DNA of 43,479 nucleotides from NCBI GenBank assembly GCA_050258375.1, contig JBLMYQ010000019.1:1-43479 (forward strand), written 5' to 3'. The notes beneath the pieces are model-generated. The model was not told where the DNA came from, did not search any database, and was given only the letters and a program-made list of their open reading frames with translations. Below are positions 17,760-26,235 of this stretch, piece by piece. The DNA comes from JBLMYQ01 sp050258375 (lineage in GTDB: Bacteria; Bacillota; Clostridia; Acetivibrionales; UBA4821). Position numbers and translations under genes: made by a program. Numbering within the stretch: position 1 is the first letter of the stretch; the number at the start of each line of letters is the position of its first letter.

Positions 17760-17844
17760 TTTAATGCTCCCTACCTTTTAATAAAATTCTAAAGCTTTTA
17801 TTCAAGTTCTCCTAAATATTAGTTAATATATAAAATTATTTATC

Positions 17845-19026
17845 TTAATTTGTATTCTTAAAAAATTTCATCTCGTTACATTTATTATAATTAAGCTTGT
17901 CAGCAAGATTAATAAAGCTCTTTTGTGCTTCAGTTATAAAATTCCATCTTGCCTTATACATTAAACAAACAGCTGGATCGCATTTAAGCATATCACCATA
18001 TTTCTGATAGTTGTATGCGATACAGACACATTCTTTATTTCCGCATTCACCACAATTAGCCTCCCCAGCATACATATCTTTTCGACAAACATCAAAAAAA
18101 GTTTTTCTGATTTCTTTATCAATAATACAATCAGATACATTACCAAGCTTAAAACTGAAATTATAAAAATATGTTTTGTCACATGGATATATGTCCCCAT
18201 TTGGGACAATTGCACAAAATTTTTTTCCTGCTGAGCATGTATACTTATTAATAACAATTTTCCCCGGAATTCCGGTTCCTCCTGCATCGTAGTAAGGTTT
18301 TAGTGAACCTAATGATATGCATTCCTGATAAATATAGTCAGCAATAAACGACAATTGTTCATTATAGGTAGAAATATCATTTTCATCCCACTCTTCTTCA
18401 TTTGCCAACGAAAATGTGGGGATTCCTATTTCAAGCTGTCTAAGATATTTATAACTAAAAAAAAGACTCGACATGTTATCCTTTGTTAATACTGAATGCG
18501 TATAGATAAATGAGGTATTTATGCTATTATCTTTAAAGAGTTTTTTAAGTTTCATTATGTTCTTAAAAACAATATCCGAGGTAGGTTTATTATTTATAAA
18601 CGCCCTATTTTTATCCTGAATTTCCGGAATACCATCAATAGAAATCTGAATATCTATACTTTTTGTAGCTTTATAGCACTCTAAAATGAAATTTTCAATC
18701 TTTTTATTATATATCGTACCATTTGTTACAATTGAAAAAAACAAGCCAATATTATGTTTTTGGGCTTGCTCTATAGCATAATGAAAAATTTTTATCATTA
18801 CCTCAAGATTAAGAAATGGTTCTCCTCCGAAGAAAGTTATATTAAGAAGTTTGTTATCGGATTCTAATGCATTGTTAATTAAAAAATCTATAGACTTTTC
18901 CCCAGTTTCAAAAGACATATAATTAGTACTGCATCTGTTTGTATTTTCATAACAATATTTACACCTTAAATTGCAATCTTCAGTTAATATTAAAAAGCAT
19001 TCAGTAAATGAAGTAGTTTCATTCAT
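17845..19026 (-). CDS. Radical SAM/SPASM protein, intact (array member 4)
   Basis: The 393-residue paralogue of its neighbours has CNLRCKYC at 18-25, FFGGEPFLN and QISIDGIP. Its SPASM cysteines are TCSAGKKFC, PNGDIYPC, CGECGNKECVC and LKCDPAVC. One residue is missing between the last cysteines of the third group (ECVC, where sisters have CxxC), so its second auxiliary cluster may be ligated differently. It carries Cys10, Cys32 and the tail NYNKCNEMKFF. It is separated by about 90 bases from each neighbour, with no terminator seen, so cotranscription is likely. The substrate is unknown; the Cys-rich exported protein downstream is the obvious candidate. Confidence 0.9.
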   Translation of the reverse strand: MNETTSFTECFLILTEDCNLRCKYCYENTNRCSTNYMSFETGEKSIDFLINNALESDNKLLNITFFGGEPFLNLEVMIKIFHYAIEQAQKHNIGLFFSIVTNGTIYNKKIENFILECYKATKSIDIQISIDGIPEIQDKNRAFINNKPTSDIVFKNIMKLKKLFKDNSINTSFIYTHSVLTKDNMSSLFFSYKYLRQLEIGIPTFSLANEEEWDENDISTYNEQLSFIADYIYQECISLGSLKPYYDAGGTGIPGKIVINKYTCSAGKKFCAIVPNGDIYPCDKTYFYNFSFKLGNVSDCIIDKEIRKTFFDVCRKDMYAGEANCGECGNKECVCIAYNYQKYGDMLKCDPAVCLMYKARWNFITEAQKSFINLADKLNYNKCNEMKFFKNTN

Positions 19027-19117
19027 TTTAGAAACTCCTTATATTTCTCTTAATGAAATCTATAGGTTTTATTGAATTTATATATGCTTATTAGTTTAGT
19101 ATATAGCTTCCTTTCTT

Positions 19118-20302
19118 TTAATTTATGCTTTTAAAAAATGTCGTCTCATTACATTTATTGTAATTAATTTTTTCATAAAGCTTATCAAACCTCTTTTTTG
19201 TTTCAACTATGAAATTCCATTTTGCTTTATACATTGAACAAACCGACGGACTACATTTCAGCATATCACCATACTTTTCATTATTATATGCCATACATAT
19301 GACACACTCTGTATTCTGGCACTCACCACAGCTATTATTGCCTGCATGCATACCTTCACGGCATGTATTAAAAAACCTCTTCACAGTATTCTCATCAACA
19401 GTACCCTCAAATACGTTTCCTATTTTTTTACTAGGAGCATAGGTATATACTCTGTGGCATGGATATATGTCACCATTTGGAGCAACTGAACACAATGCTT
19501 TTCCTGCCTCACATGTATATTTAGTAATATTAGGTCTTCTTTGTACCGCAAATCCTGAAGCCTCATAATAAGGCTCTAAAGAACCTGTTGAGACACATTG
19601 CTGATAAATATAATCAGTAATAAGGGATAATTGCTCACTATAAATAGATATATCTTTTTCGTCCCAATCAGCTTCATTTACCAAGATAAATTCGCAATTT
19701 TTTATTCCGAGCTGTTTAAAATATTTATAGCTTAAGAAAAGGCTTGAAAGGTTATCCTTGGTGAGTACTGCATGTGTTCGTATAGAAGAAGTACTTATTT
19801 GATTGTTTTGAAAAAGTGACTTAAGCTTTATTATGTTTTTTAAAACAACTTCTGAAGTAGGTTTATTACCTATAAATACCCTATTTTTATCCTGAACCTC
19901 TGGAATTCCATCGGTTGAAATTTGAATATCTATATATTTTGTAGCTTTATATACATCTAAAAGAAACTTTTCATATTCTTTATTATATATTGTACCATTC
20001 GTAATAATTGCAAACCTTACTTGTATATTATATTCATTCCCTTTGGCTACGGCATAAGGAAATATTTTTGTCATTACATCGAGATTAAGAAGTGGTTCTC
20101 CTCCAAAAAAAGTGAGGGTAATAAGTTTGATATTATGTTTTATTGCGTTATCAATTAAGAAATCCACAGATTTTTTTGCAGTTTCCAAAGACATATAACT
20201 ATTATTGCATCTGTTAGTGCTTTCAAAGCAATAGCTGCATCGCATATTGCAATCATCAGTTAAAAACAGATAACATGCTGTAAATGAAGTAGTTTCATTC
20301 AT
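19118..20302 (-). CDS. Radical SAM/SPASM protein, intact, coupled to the pseudo-enzyme (array member 3)
   Basis: The 394-residue paralogue has CNMRCSYC at 18-25, FFGGEPLLN and QISTDGIP. Its SPASM domain is the most complete in the array: TCEAGKALC, PNGDIYPC, CGECQNTECVIC and LKCSPSVC. It shares Cys10, Cys32 and the tail NYNKCNETTFF with its sisters. Its ATG overlaps the stop of the upstream pseudo-radical-SAM gene by four bases (ATGA), so the two are probably translationally coupled and may form a complex. It is presumably cytoplasmic. Confidence 0.9.
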   Translation of the reverse strand: MNETTSFTACYLFLTDDCNMRCSYCFESTNRCNNSYMSLETAKKSVDFLIDNAIKHNIKLITLTFFGGEPLLNLDVMTKIFPYAVAKGNEYNIQVRFAIITNGTIYNKEYEKFLLDVYKATKYIDIQISTDGIPEVQDKNRVFIGNKPTSEVVLKNIIKLKSLFQNNQISTSSIRTHAVLTKDNLSSLFLSYKYFKQLGIKNCEFILVNEADWDEKDISIYSEQLSLITDYIYQQCVSTGSLEPYYEASGFAVQRRPNITKYTCEAGKALCSVAPNGDIYPCHRVYTYAPSKKIGNVFEGTVDENTVKRFFNTCREGMHAGNNSCGECQNTECVICMAYNNEKYGDMLKCSPSVCSMYKAKWNFIVETKKRFDKLYEKINYNKCNETTFFKSIN

Positions 20303-21387
20303 TTTAAAGACCCCTTGCTTTTTGGAGATAAGTTTTTTGTCAATTCGTTATATAAGTTCTTTTGAAATGCACAAAACTCTTTAGGTATTGTACTGAATTT
20401 TCCATAAACATAATAATTTGTTGCAAAACAAACATAGCATCTGTTTCTTATTTCAGGTTTGCATTCTCTACATCTTTTAGGAAATATTTCGTAATTATTC
20501 TTTTCAAATATAAATTCTCTTTTTTTAATATCTATTCCATTATAAATATTACCCATTAAAAATAAATCATCGTCAAAAATGCTGTTGTAGCACTTATGGC
20601 AAGGATATATGTTACCATTAGGGATAACTGCAAAGCCACAAATACCTGCTCCGCAGCAGCTGTCTATTCCATAAGGATTTGTTGCTGTACAGGTTTGATT
20701 AATATTTGCAACAGAGAAATTGCAGCTGTGCGTTGTTGTATGCTTCTGGAGCTTGATTATATCTTGTGTAAGATATTCAATATCCTCATTTTCCCAATAG
20801 TCATTATGATCAAAAATACTGTAATTATAAAACCCTGAATAATCATAAAGGAAGAGCAGCACCTTTGCAAAGTATTTAACATTTCTTTTTCTGATAATTG
20901 ATGTAAGACTGACTTTAACACCATATTTTGCAGACAAAGCAACCAATTGCTTAAAGTCAGTATAAATAGCATTATTTCTGTCATTGTATAGGATATCTGC
21001 ATCTACATCATATCCATAGGTTTGGAGACTGATATGAAGCTTAGAACCTAAGGTTTTGAAGTATTCAATTTTATTTTCGTCTATTTCAGATTGATGAATA
21101 GAGATGGCATATATGGGAATATTGCCTGAATAGTTTTTAAATCTATCGAAGGATTCTGTATACTCAATGACTTTTTTTATTAGTTCAAAGTTATCAAGGC
21201 CCTTTTTCAAAATAAAAGTTATGGTCACTTTGATAACCTCTTCTGTCAATTGATTGAGGAACATATCTACCGACTTCTTAGCCGCATCCCAATCCATAAG
21301 GCTCTTATCATCTATATCATCAGAAATTACTAAAGTCAAATCCCAGAATGGTTTTATTTTATCTATTATTGGATTATCAGAGCTCAT
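20299..21387 (-). CDS. Pseudo-radical SAM protein with intact SPASM domain (array member 2)
   Basis: This 362-residue product aligns with its sisters but lacks the catalytic elements. Where they have DxxLTEDCNLRCKYC it reads DLTLVISDDIDDKSL with no cysteine, and FGGEPLLN is replaced by ILKKGLDN. It should therefore bind neither the radical SAM cluster nor SAM. The SPASM half is kept and rich in cysteine: CCGAGICGFAVIPNGNIYPC, then RCRECKPEIRNRCYVC and a final FC. TIGRFAMs describes a pseudo-rSAM/SPASM protein in Bacteroidales peptide systems, so there is precedent for such a partner; a scaffold or electron-transfer role is inferred. It overlaps the next gene by four bases. It lacks the KCNExxFF tail. 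Confidence 0.88.
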   Translation of the reverse strand: MSSDNPIIDKIKPFWDLTLVISDDIDDKSLMDWDAAKKSVDMFLNQLTEEVIKVTITFILKKGLDNFELIKKVIEYTESFDRFKNYSGNIPIYAISIHQSEIDENKIEYFKTLGSKLHISLQTYGYDVDADILYNDRNNAIYTDFKQLVALSAKYGVKVSLTSIIRKRNVKYFAKVLLFLYDYSGFYNYSIFDHNDYWENEDIEYLTQDIIKLQKHTTTHSCNFSVANINQTCTATNPYGIDSCCGAGICGFAVIPNGNIYPCHKCYNSIFDDDLFLMGNIYNGIDIKKREFIFEKNNYEIFPKRCRECKPEIRNRCYVCFATNYYVYGKFSTIPKEFCAFQKNLYNELTKNLSPKSKGSLK

Positions 21388-21413
21388 ATAAATCCCCCCT
21401 AAGCCATCAAAGC

Positions 21414-21443
21414 ATATACTTTTATTTCATAAGTATATGTCAA
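21414..21443 (-). promoter_or_regulatory. -35-like box overlapping a perfect inverted repeat upstream of the pseudo-rSAM gene
   Basis: In the 167-base gap between array members 1 and 2, minus-strand TTGACA (21438-21443) abuts the inverted repeat ATATACTT-(9)-AAGTATAT (21414-21438). No good TATAAT is present at 17 bases, so the promoter would be weak or activator-dependent. The repeat could be an operator in the spacer. The rest of the gap shows no small gene. Confidence 0.4.
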
Positions 21444-21554
21444 AACACATCGTTTTTCAAGGAATACGTAGTCTAAAATTATAGGATTATCTGGAATTTT
21501 GATTTTTATTGTTTAAAGAATATAAATTCGAAGCTTATCTTTAATACCATATTA

Positions 21555-22694
21555 TCAATTTACACTCTGAAAGAATGCAGCCTCATTACATTTTCTATAA
21601 TTAAGTTTATCTGAAAGTTGGTCAAATCTTTTTTTTGTTTCAATTTCAAAAGTTTTTTTTGCCTCATCATACCTTAAACGATTTGATTTCATGTATTTAT
21701 TACATTGGGTATTTTCACAATTAAAACAGGTATCATCATCCACTAAGGAGCTGCTGTGGCAAATATCAAAAAAAGTTTTTTCAATATTATTATTAAGAAC
21801 ACCATCAAATACATTTCCAATTTTATAGTTTCTATTATTAAAATACATATTAGTAAAAGAATATATATCTCCATTTGGAGCAATTGTACATTCTTTAAGT
21901 ACTCTCTCTTTATATTTTTCTTCGACTGGTCTTAAACCAATAAGTAGATATGCATTCTCATATGGAATTAAAGAACATGCCTTAATACATTCATCATATA
22001 CAGAATCTGCAATAAGCGATAATTGTTCAATATATTCAGGAATATCCTCTTCTTCCCAACTTTCATTATACGACATCATAAATTCAATATGATTTATACC
22101 AAGATGCCTAAAATATTTATAGTTTGAAAAAATTTTAGGTATGCTCTCCTTTGTTAATACAAAATGCGTATAAAAAGAATTAGCCTCTATTTTATTTTGT
22201 TTTAAAAATGCTTTTAATTTTAATATATTTCCTGAAACAATTTTAGAAGTTGGCTTATCGTCTATAGTCCTTCTATTCTTATCCTGAACTTCCGGTATTC
22301 CATCAGTTGAAATTTGAATACTTACGTTGTTTATAGTCTTATACCACTGTAAAATAAATTTCTCATATTGAGTATTATATATTGTGCCATTGGTAATAAG
22401 TAAAAACCATATTTTAATATTGTATTGATTTGCTTTTTCTGTTGCGTAAAAAAAGAATTTTGTCATTACATCAAGGTTAAGAAGGGGTTCACCTCCAAAG
22501 AAAATAATATTGAGATACTTGATGCCATGTTTTAATGCATTATCAAATAAAAAATCCGCAGATTGTTTTGCCGTTTCAACAGACATGTAGCTATTACTAC
22601 ATCTATTAGCATTTTCATAACAATACTTACACCGCAAATTGCAATCTTCAGTTAAGATTAAATAGCATAAAGAAAACGAAACGGTTGTTCCCAT
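21555..22694 (-). CDS. Radical SAM protein with degenerate SPASM domain (array member 1)
   Basis: The first gene of the array encodes 379 residues. The radical SAM part is intact: CNLRCKYC at 18-25, FFGGEPLLN and QISTDGIP. The C-terminal SPASM part is eroded. The CxAG cysteine is missing (VLKECTIAPNGDIYSF), the PC of IYPC is SF, and the last group reads CFNCENTQCNKYMK with no following CxxxxC pair. Auxiliary clusters are therefore probably reduced or absent. It keeps Cys10, Cys32 and the tail NYRKCNEAAFF. It is the mirror image of the next gene, which lost the radical SAM motif but kept SPASM. A promoter lies just upstream. Confidence 0.88.
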   Translation of the reverse strand: MGTTVSFSLCYLILTEDCNLRCKYCYENANRCSNSYMSVETAKQSADFLFDNALKHGIKYLNIIFFGGEPLLNLDVMTKFFFYATEKANQYNIKIWFLLITNGTIYNTQYEKFILQWYKTINNVSIQISTDGIPEVQDKNRRTIDDKPTSKIVSGNILKLKAFLKQNKIEANSFYTHFVLTKESIPKIFSNYKYFRHLGINHIEFMMSYNESWEEEDIPEYIEQLSLIADSVYDECIKACSLIPYENAYLLIGLRPVEEKYKERVLKECTIAPNGDIYSFTNMYFNNRNYKIGNVFDGVLNNNIEKTFFDICHSSSLVDDDTCFNCENTQCNKYMKSNRLRYDEAKKTFEIETKKRFDQLSDKLNYRKCNEAAFFQSVN

Positions 22695-22742
22695 ATACTG
22701 AGCCCCTTAATACAATTAAAAATTCATAATTTTCTTTACATC

Positions 22743-22771
22743 ATTATATAACATAATACCTTATCCTTCAA
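22743..22771 (-). promoter_or_regulatory. Promoter of the radical SAM array
   Basis: On the minus strand TTGAAG (22766-22771), a 17-base spacer and TATAAT (22743-22748) make a good housekeeping promoter. The start would be near 22736, giving a leader of about 40 bases before ATG 22694. It sits in the 95-base gap after dgkA; no terminator was seen there, so read-through from the yqf operon is possible. Confidence 0.65.
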
Positions 22772-22789
22772 ATCGGAAATCCTTCCCTT

Positions 22790-23539
22790 TTATTTCAAAA
22801 ACGGCATTAAATTATAGTGGCTAACCAATTGGAACAACATCAGCATAATCAAAACTCCCAGGAAAGACCCGACTATAACCTCAAAAACACTGTGAATCTT
22901 TGCCTCTACTCTACTCTGAACCACAAGCAAGCTAAGTACAAGTGCAAGCGTAAATATTTTTATATCTTTGGTTAGAATCCATATGCTAGTCAGAATTGCA
23001 AACGCAAGTGCTGAATGACCGCTAGGCATTCCTCCCTCAAGTGGTGTACCTGTTCTAAAATATGCTTTTACAAAAATTATGCAAATCATGGTTATAAGCA
23101 GCGCGATAAATATGATATGTATAGGCGTATTATCCAATTTATCCATAATACTTCTTGCAGTAGGCTCAACCTTGTCAAAGAATGTAATATATCCAACAAT
23201 GACCGCATTTCCGGCAGCTATCAGTACCGCTCCGGCCGCAACATCCTTTGCTACCTTTGCTATGGGGTGATACTCATCTACAATTATATCAACTACCGCT
23301 TCTATTGCTGTATTAACCATCTCACCAAAAATAACCAGCGTAATTGTTATAAACAGCGTTATTATCTCGGACCTTTCAAGGTTATAAAAAAGGCTCAGAA
23401 ACAGCACCAAAATTGCAGCAGAACAATGTATTTTCATATTTTTCTGCGTTCGCACCGCATAAATTACTCCATTAATAGCATTATTAAAACCATCAATAAG
23501 ATTCCTGTTTTTCAGCAACGCCGCCACCTTCCTTTTCAC
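22790..23539 (-). CDS. Fused DgkA-type lipid kinase and PAP2 phosphatase
   Basis: The 249-residue membrane protein has an N-terminal DgkA domain (about 1-125) with ITLVIFGEMVNTAIE, the kinase signature. A PAP2 phosphatase domain follows (about 145-245) with GGMPSGHSALAF and SRVEAKIHSVFEV. In the last motif Glu stands where most PAP2 enzymes have Asp. Gram-positive DgkA phosphorylates undecaprenol and PAP2 enzymes can dephosphorylate undecaprenyl pyrophosphate, so the fusion may handle the lipid carrier of wall synthesis in both directions. Its GTG start overlaps the ybeY stop (GTGA). It is the last conserved member of the yqf group before the radical SAM array. Confidence 0.92.
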   Translation of the reverse strand: MKRKVAALLKNRNLIDGFNNAINGVIYAVRTQKNMKIHCSAAILVLFLSLFYNLERSEIITLFITITLVIFGEMVNTAIEAVVDIIVDEYHPIAKVAKDVAAGAVLIAAGNAVIVGYITFFDKVEPTARSIMDKLDNTPIHIIFIALLITMICIIFVKAYFRTGTPLEGGMPSGHSALAFAILTSIWILTKDIKIFTLALVLSLLVVQSRVEAKIHSVFEVIVGSFLGVLIMLMLFQLVSHYNLMPFLK

Positions 23540-24006
23540 CTTGTAAGATTCATCAGTTTCATAATTTGTTCTTCTTTTTCTCTCATTAAATCCTTATCCT
23601 TTTTGGTAATATGATCATACCCTATTAAATGAAGAAAACCATGAGCAGCAAGATATGCCGATTCTCTCTCAAATGAGTGACCGTATTCTTGAGCTTGCTC
23701 CACTGCTTTTTCCAAAGAAATTACTATGTCGCCCAAAGTATTTATGTCATTATTTTTATTTATAATACCCTTAATTTCAGCTTCTTCATACATAGGAAAC
23801 GATAATACATCAGTAGGCTTGTCCATATTTCTAAACTGCCTGTTCAGTTTACGGATTCCGATATTTCCAGTCAGAACTATGCAAACCTCAAATTCAGCTT
23901 TAATGTTTTCAACTTCAACTGCCTTTGATACCACGTTTTTAATTGCTTCCCTCAGTTCTTTATCAACTGTAACCTTTTTCTGCTTATTTATTATCGAAAT
24001 TTTCAT
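23536..24006 (-). CDS. ybeY: Endoribonuclease YbeY, rRNA maturation
   Basis: The 156-residue metalloprotein has the signature AAHGFLHLIGYDH with three zinc-binding histidines. YbeY takes part in 16S rRNA 3'-end maturation and ribosome quality control. I chose ATG 24006, with GGAGG six bases before it; a longer frame upstream would overlap pgpH more deeply and has no ribosome site. It overlaps the end of pgpH by 23 bases and dgkA by four, so translational coupling is likely. It is cytoplasmic. Confidence 0.95.
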   Translation of the reverse strand: MKISIINKQKKVTVDKELREAIKNVVSKAVEVENIKAEFEVCIVLTGNIGIRKLNRQFRNMDKPTDVLSFPMYEEAEIKGIINKNNDINTLGDIVISLEKAVEQAQEYGHSFERESAYLAAHGFLHLIGYDHITKKDKDLMREKEEQIMKLMNLTR

Positions 24007-26167
24007 ATTGCTCCTCCCCATTCTCAACCGCAATAAGACTATCAAGCGGATCAACAATTTCTATAGTTTCATCTTCATCTAATGCCACTGTACTAAGCTC
24101 CGGATACTCTATTCTTCCATGGAAGTAGCCATTTAGAACCTTCATAAATGCCTTCGCAATTAAATCCATATCTTTGAGTGTCAAATCACATAAATCAAGC
24201 TGTCCATCATCTAATTTATCTTTGATGATTTTTCTTATTAATCCTTCAATTTTCCCTTCAGATTTATCTGGCATTGAACGCACAGCTGCCTCTATTGAAT
24301 CAGCAAGCATAACTACCGCCGCTTCTTTTGTTGTTGGCCTTGGACCTTCGTACCTGAAGGCCTCTTTTCTAGCCTGATTTTCCAATCTTTCTGTCTTTTT
24401 TGCCTTGTGAAAAAAATACGCAACAAGAGTAGTTCCATGATGCTGCAAAATTATGTCCCTTATTGCCTTGGGAATTCCATATTCTCCGGCAAGCTCCGCA
24501 CCATCTTTTGTGTGTGAAGTTATAACTAAAGTACTTAAGCTAGGAGTCATTCTTTCATGAGGATTATCAGAAAATTGATTTTCTTTAAAGAAGTATGGTC
24601 TTTTAAGCTTTCCTATGTCATGATAATAAGCTCCAACCCTTGCCAACAAAGCATCTCCACCTATCGCTTCAGTAGCAACCTCTGAAAGATTACCAACCAG
24701 TAAGCTGTGATGATAAGTTCCTGGTGCTTCAAGCAAAAGCCTCTTTATTAAAGGCTGATTTGGATTTGACAGCTCAAGCAGTTTTATTGGTGTAATAATG
24801 TTAAATGTGCTTTCCCAAAAAGGTATTGTGCCTGTTGCCAGAATGATTGAAAAGATACCATTAATAGCGCTGATACCGCTATTAACAAGTAAGTTGTACA
24901 GAGATTCTCTATGTACAATTCCAAAAAATGCAGTTATAAGTGCAAAAGTAACTGCTATTGCCACACCTGCAAATGCAAGCTGCTTTCTTTGCTTACCCTT
25001 TGAAACAAGGAATGAAGCAGCTGTCCCTCCAATTAACGAAAAGTATAAGAAATTTATATCTCCCTTTAAGAGCATTGATATTACAACAGAAATCAATACA
25101 TTAATAAATACCGCCAGGTTTGTATTTATCATTATTGATACTAAAATTGGCGCAAACGAGAATGGTATCAGATACACAGAAATTTGTGAAAATCCCCATG
25201 CCATGATTAATGTTATAACATAAATTATACTTAATAAAATCAGTTCTGCCTGACTTTCAAGCATTTGCCAGTGATAGTTGTAAATAAACAGAATAAATAA
25301 GCTTATAATCATTGTCAGAGCAGCTAAAACTCCAATAAAGAAAACAATATCAACCTTTTTATCATTCTTTATGAAATTTAATTTTTTTAGCATTTCAATC
25401 TGTTCATGCGTTATAATATCATTCTTTGCAACAATTATCTGCCCTTTATCATATTTTACTGTATTGCTTGCTCTTGCTCGTGCTTCCTGCTTTGCTCTTT
25501 CTGTCTGAATCTTGTCTTCAATCATATTGGGTCTGATAATTTCGCCAATAAATATTTGGGATATTTCCTTATACTCAGGAGAGTTTAATTTGTTTGAGCT
25601 AAAATTATATACTTCTATCTCACCTTTAGCATCTTTAAGGCTTCTTTCCAATGACTCCTCAGTGATTCCCTGGTTCATTATTCTGGATGCAACCTTACCG
25701 GTTATATCCACAAATTCTTTCAACTCTTCATCATTGAGTGAAATTATTTTGTCAATTTGATTATCAGAAATATTTATTTGCTTTTCTTTAAATAGTTTTG
25801 AGTATTTATCCAATATAGCCTTTTTATTTTCTGCCGCGGAATTTCTTTCAAGCAGCACTAAAGTCAAATTCAAAGAATCTTTTGTTATAACGTCTTCACG
25901 ACTGTACTTAGGAGTAACTATCGCCGCAGCAGCCTCCCTGTTCCTCTTGGTTGAGATATCATCTATTACCTCACTAGGTGCATAAATTACAAATTCGGAC
26001 TTGTCACCTTCTTTCAGTTCATACTTTTTAGGCTCTGCTGCATTGACAACAATAAAGCAAGATACTATCAATACAGAAAGACCTATAAATATTCTCTGAA
26101 AGGTTTTATTATGAATTATTATATTTTTCTGTTTTACAATTTTACTTTCTTCCATTTCAGTCATCAT
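23984..26167 (-). CDS. pgpH: 7TMR-HD family c-di-AMP phosphodiesterase, PgpH/YqfF type
   Basis: The 727-residue membrane protein has an N-terminal helix (about 20-42), a large extracellular 7TMR-HD domain to about 270 and seven membrane helices (about 275-455). A C-terminal cytoplasmic HD domain follows, with PGTYHHSLLVGNLSEVA, GAYYHDIGK and LQHHGTTLVAYF. Listeria PgpH with this layout degrades c-di-AMP. It sits between yqfD and ybeY. In Bacillus phoH lies at this spot, but no phoH is present here. Confidence 0.94.
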   Translation of the reverse strand: MMTEMEESKIVKQKNIIIHNKTFQRIFIGLSVLIVSCFIVVNAAEPKKYELKEGDKSEFVIYAPSEVIDDISTKRNREAAAAIVTPKYSREDVITKDSLNLTLVLLERNSAAENKKAILDKYSKLFKEKQINISDNQIDKIISLNDEELKEFVDITGKVASRIMNQGITEESLERSLKDAKGEIEVYNFSSNKLNSPEYKEISQIFIGEIIRPNMIEDKIQTERAKQEARARASNTVKYDKGQIIVAKNDIITHEQIEMLKKLNFIKNDKKVDIVFFIGVLAALTMIISLFILFIYNYHWQMLESQAELILLSIIYVITLIMAWGFSQISVYLIPFSFAPILVSIMINTNLAVFINVLISVVISMLLKGDINFLYFSLIGGTAASFLVSKGKQRKQLAFAGVAIAVTFALITAFFGIVHRESLYNLLVNSGISAINGIFSIILATGTIPFWESTFNIITPIKLLELSNPNQPLIKRLLLEAPGTYHHSLLVGNLSEVATEAIGGDALLARVGAYYHDIGKLKRPYFFKENQFSDNPHERMTPSLSTLVITSHTKDGAELAGEYGIPKAIRDIILQHHGTTLVAYFFHKAKKTERLENQARKEAFRYEGPRPTTKEAAVVMLADSIEAAVRSMPDKSEGKIEGLIRKIIKDKLDDGQLDLCDLTLKDMDLIAKAFMKVLNGYFHGRIEYPELSTVALDEDETIEIVDPLDSLIAVENGEEQYENFDNK

Positions 26168-26191
26168 TCGTCCCTCACTTTTTTTCTTTTT

Positions 26192-26232
26192 CTTCCCTCT
26201 TTAGTTATAGGGAGGGAAGATAGTAGGGTGAG
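26192..26232. repeat. Family B palindromic repeat between yqfD and pgpH
   Basis: CTTCCCTC (26192-26199) pairs with GAGGGAAG (about 26211-26219) after a short mismatch loop, followed by ATAGTAGGGTGAG. It shares the CTCCCT/AGGGAG core with the copies at 5233 and 27446-27554. It has no T tract suited to a terminator. Confidence 0.5.
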
Positions 26233-26235
26233 TTG

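Noticed and set aside
17961..18287. A 108-codon frame inside a radical SAM gene
   Set aside because: It overlaps the SPASM region of the 17845-19026 gene in another frame and encodes nothing recognisable.
14661..22694. A short leader-core precursor peptide gene in the gaps of the radical SAM array
   Set aside because: I read the gaps at 16467-16568, 17760-17844, 19027-19117, 21388-21554 and 22695-22789; none has a Cys-rich frame with a ribosome site.
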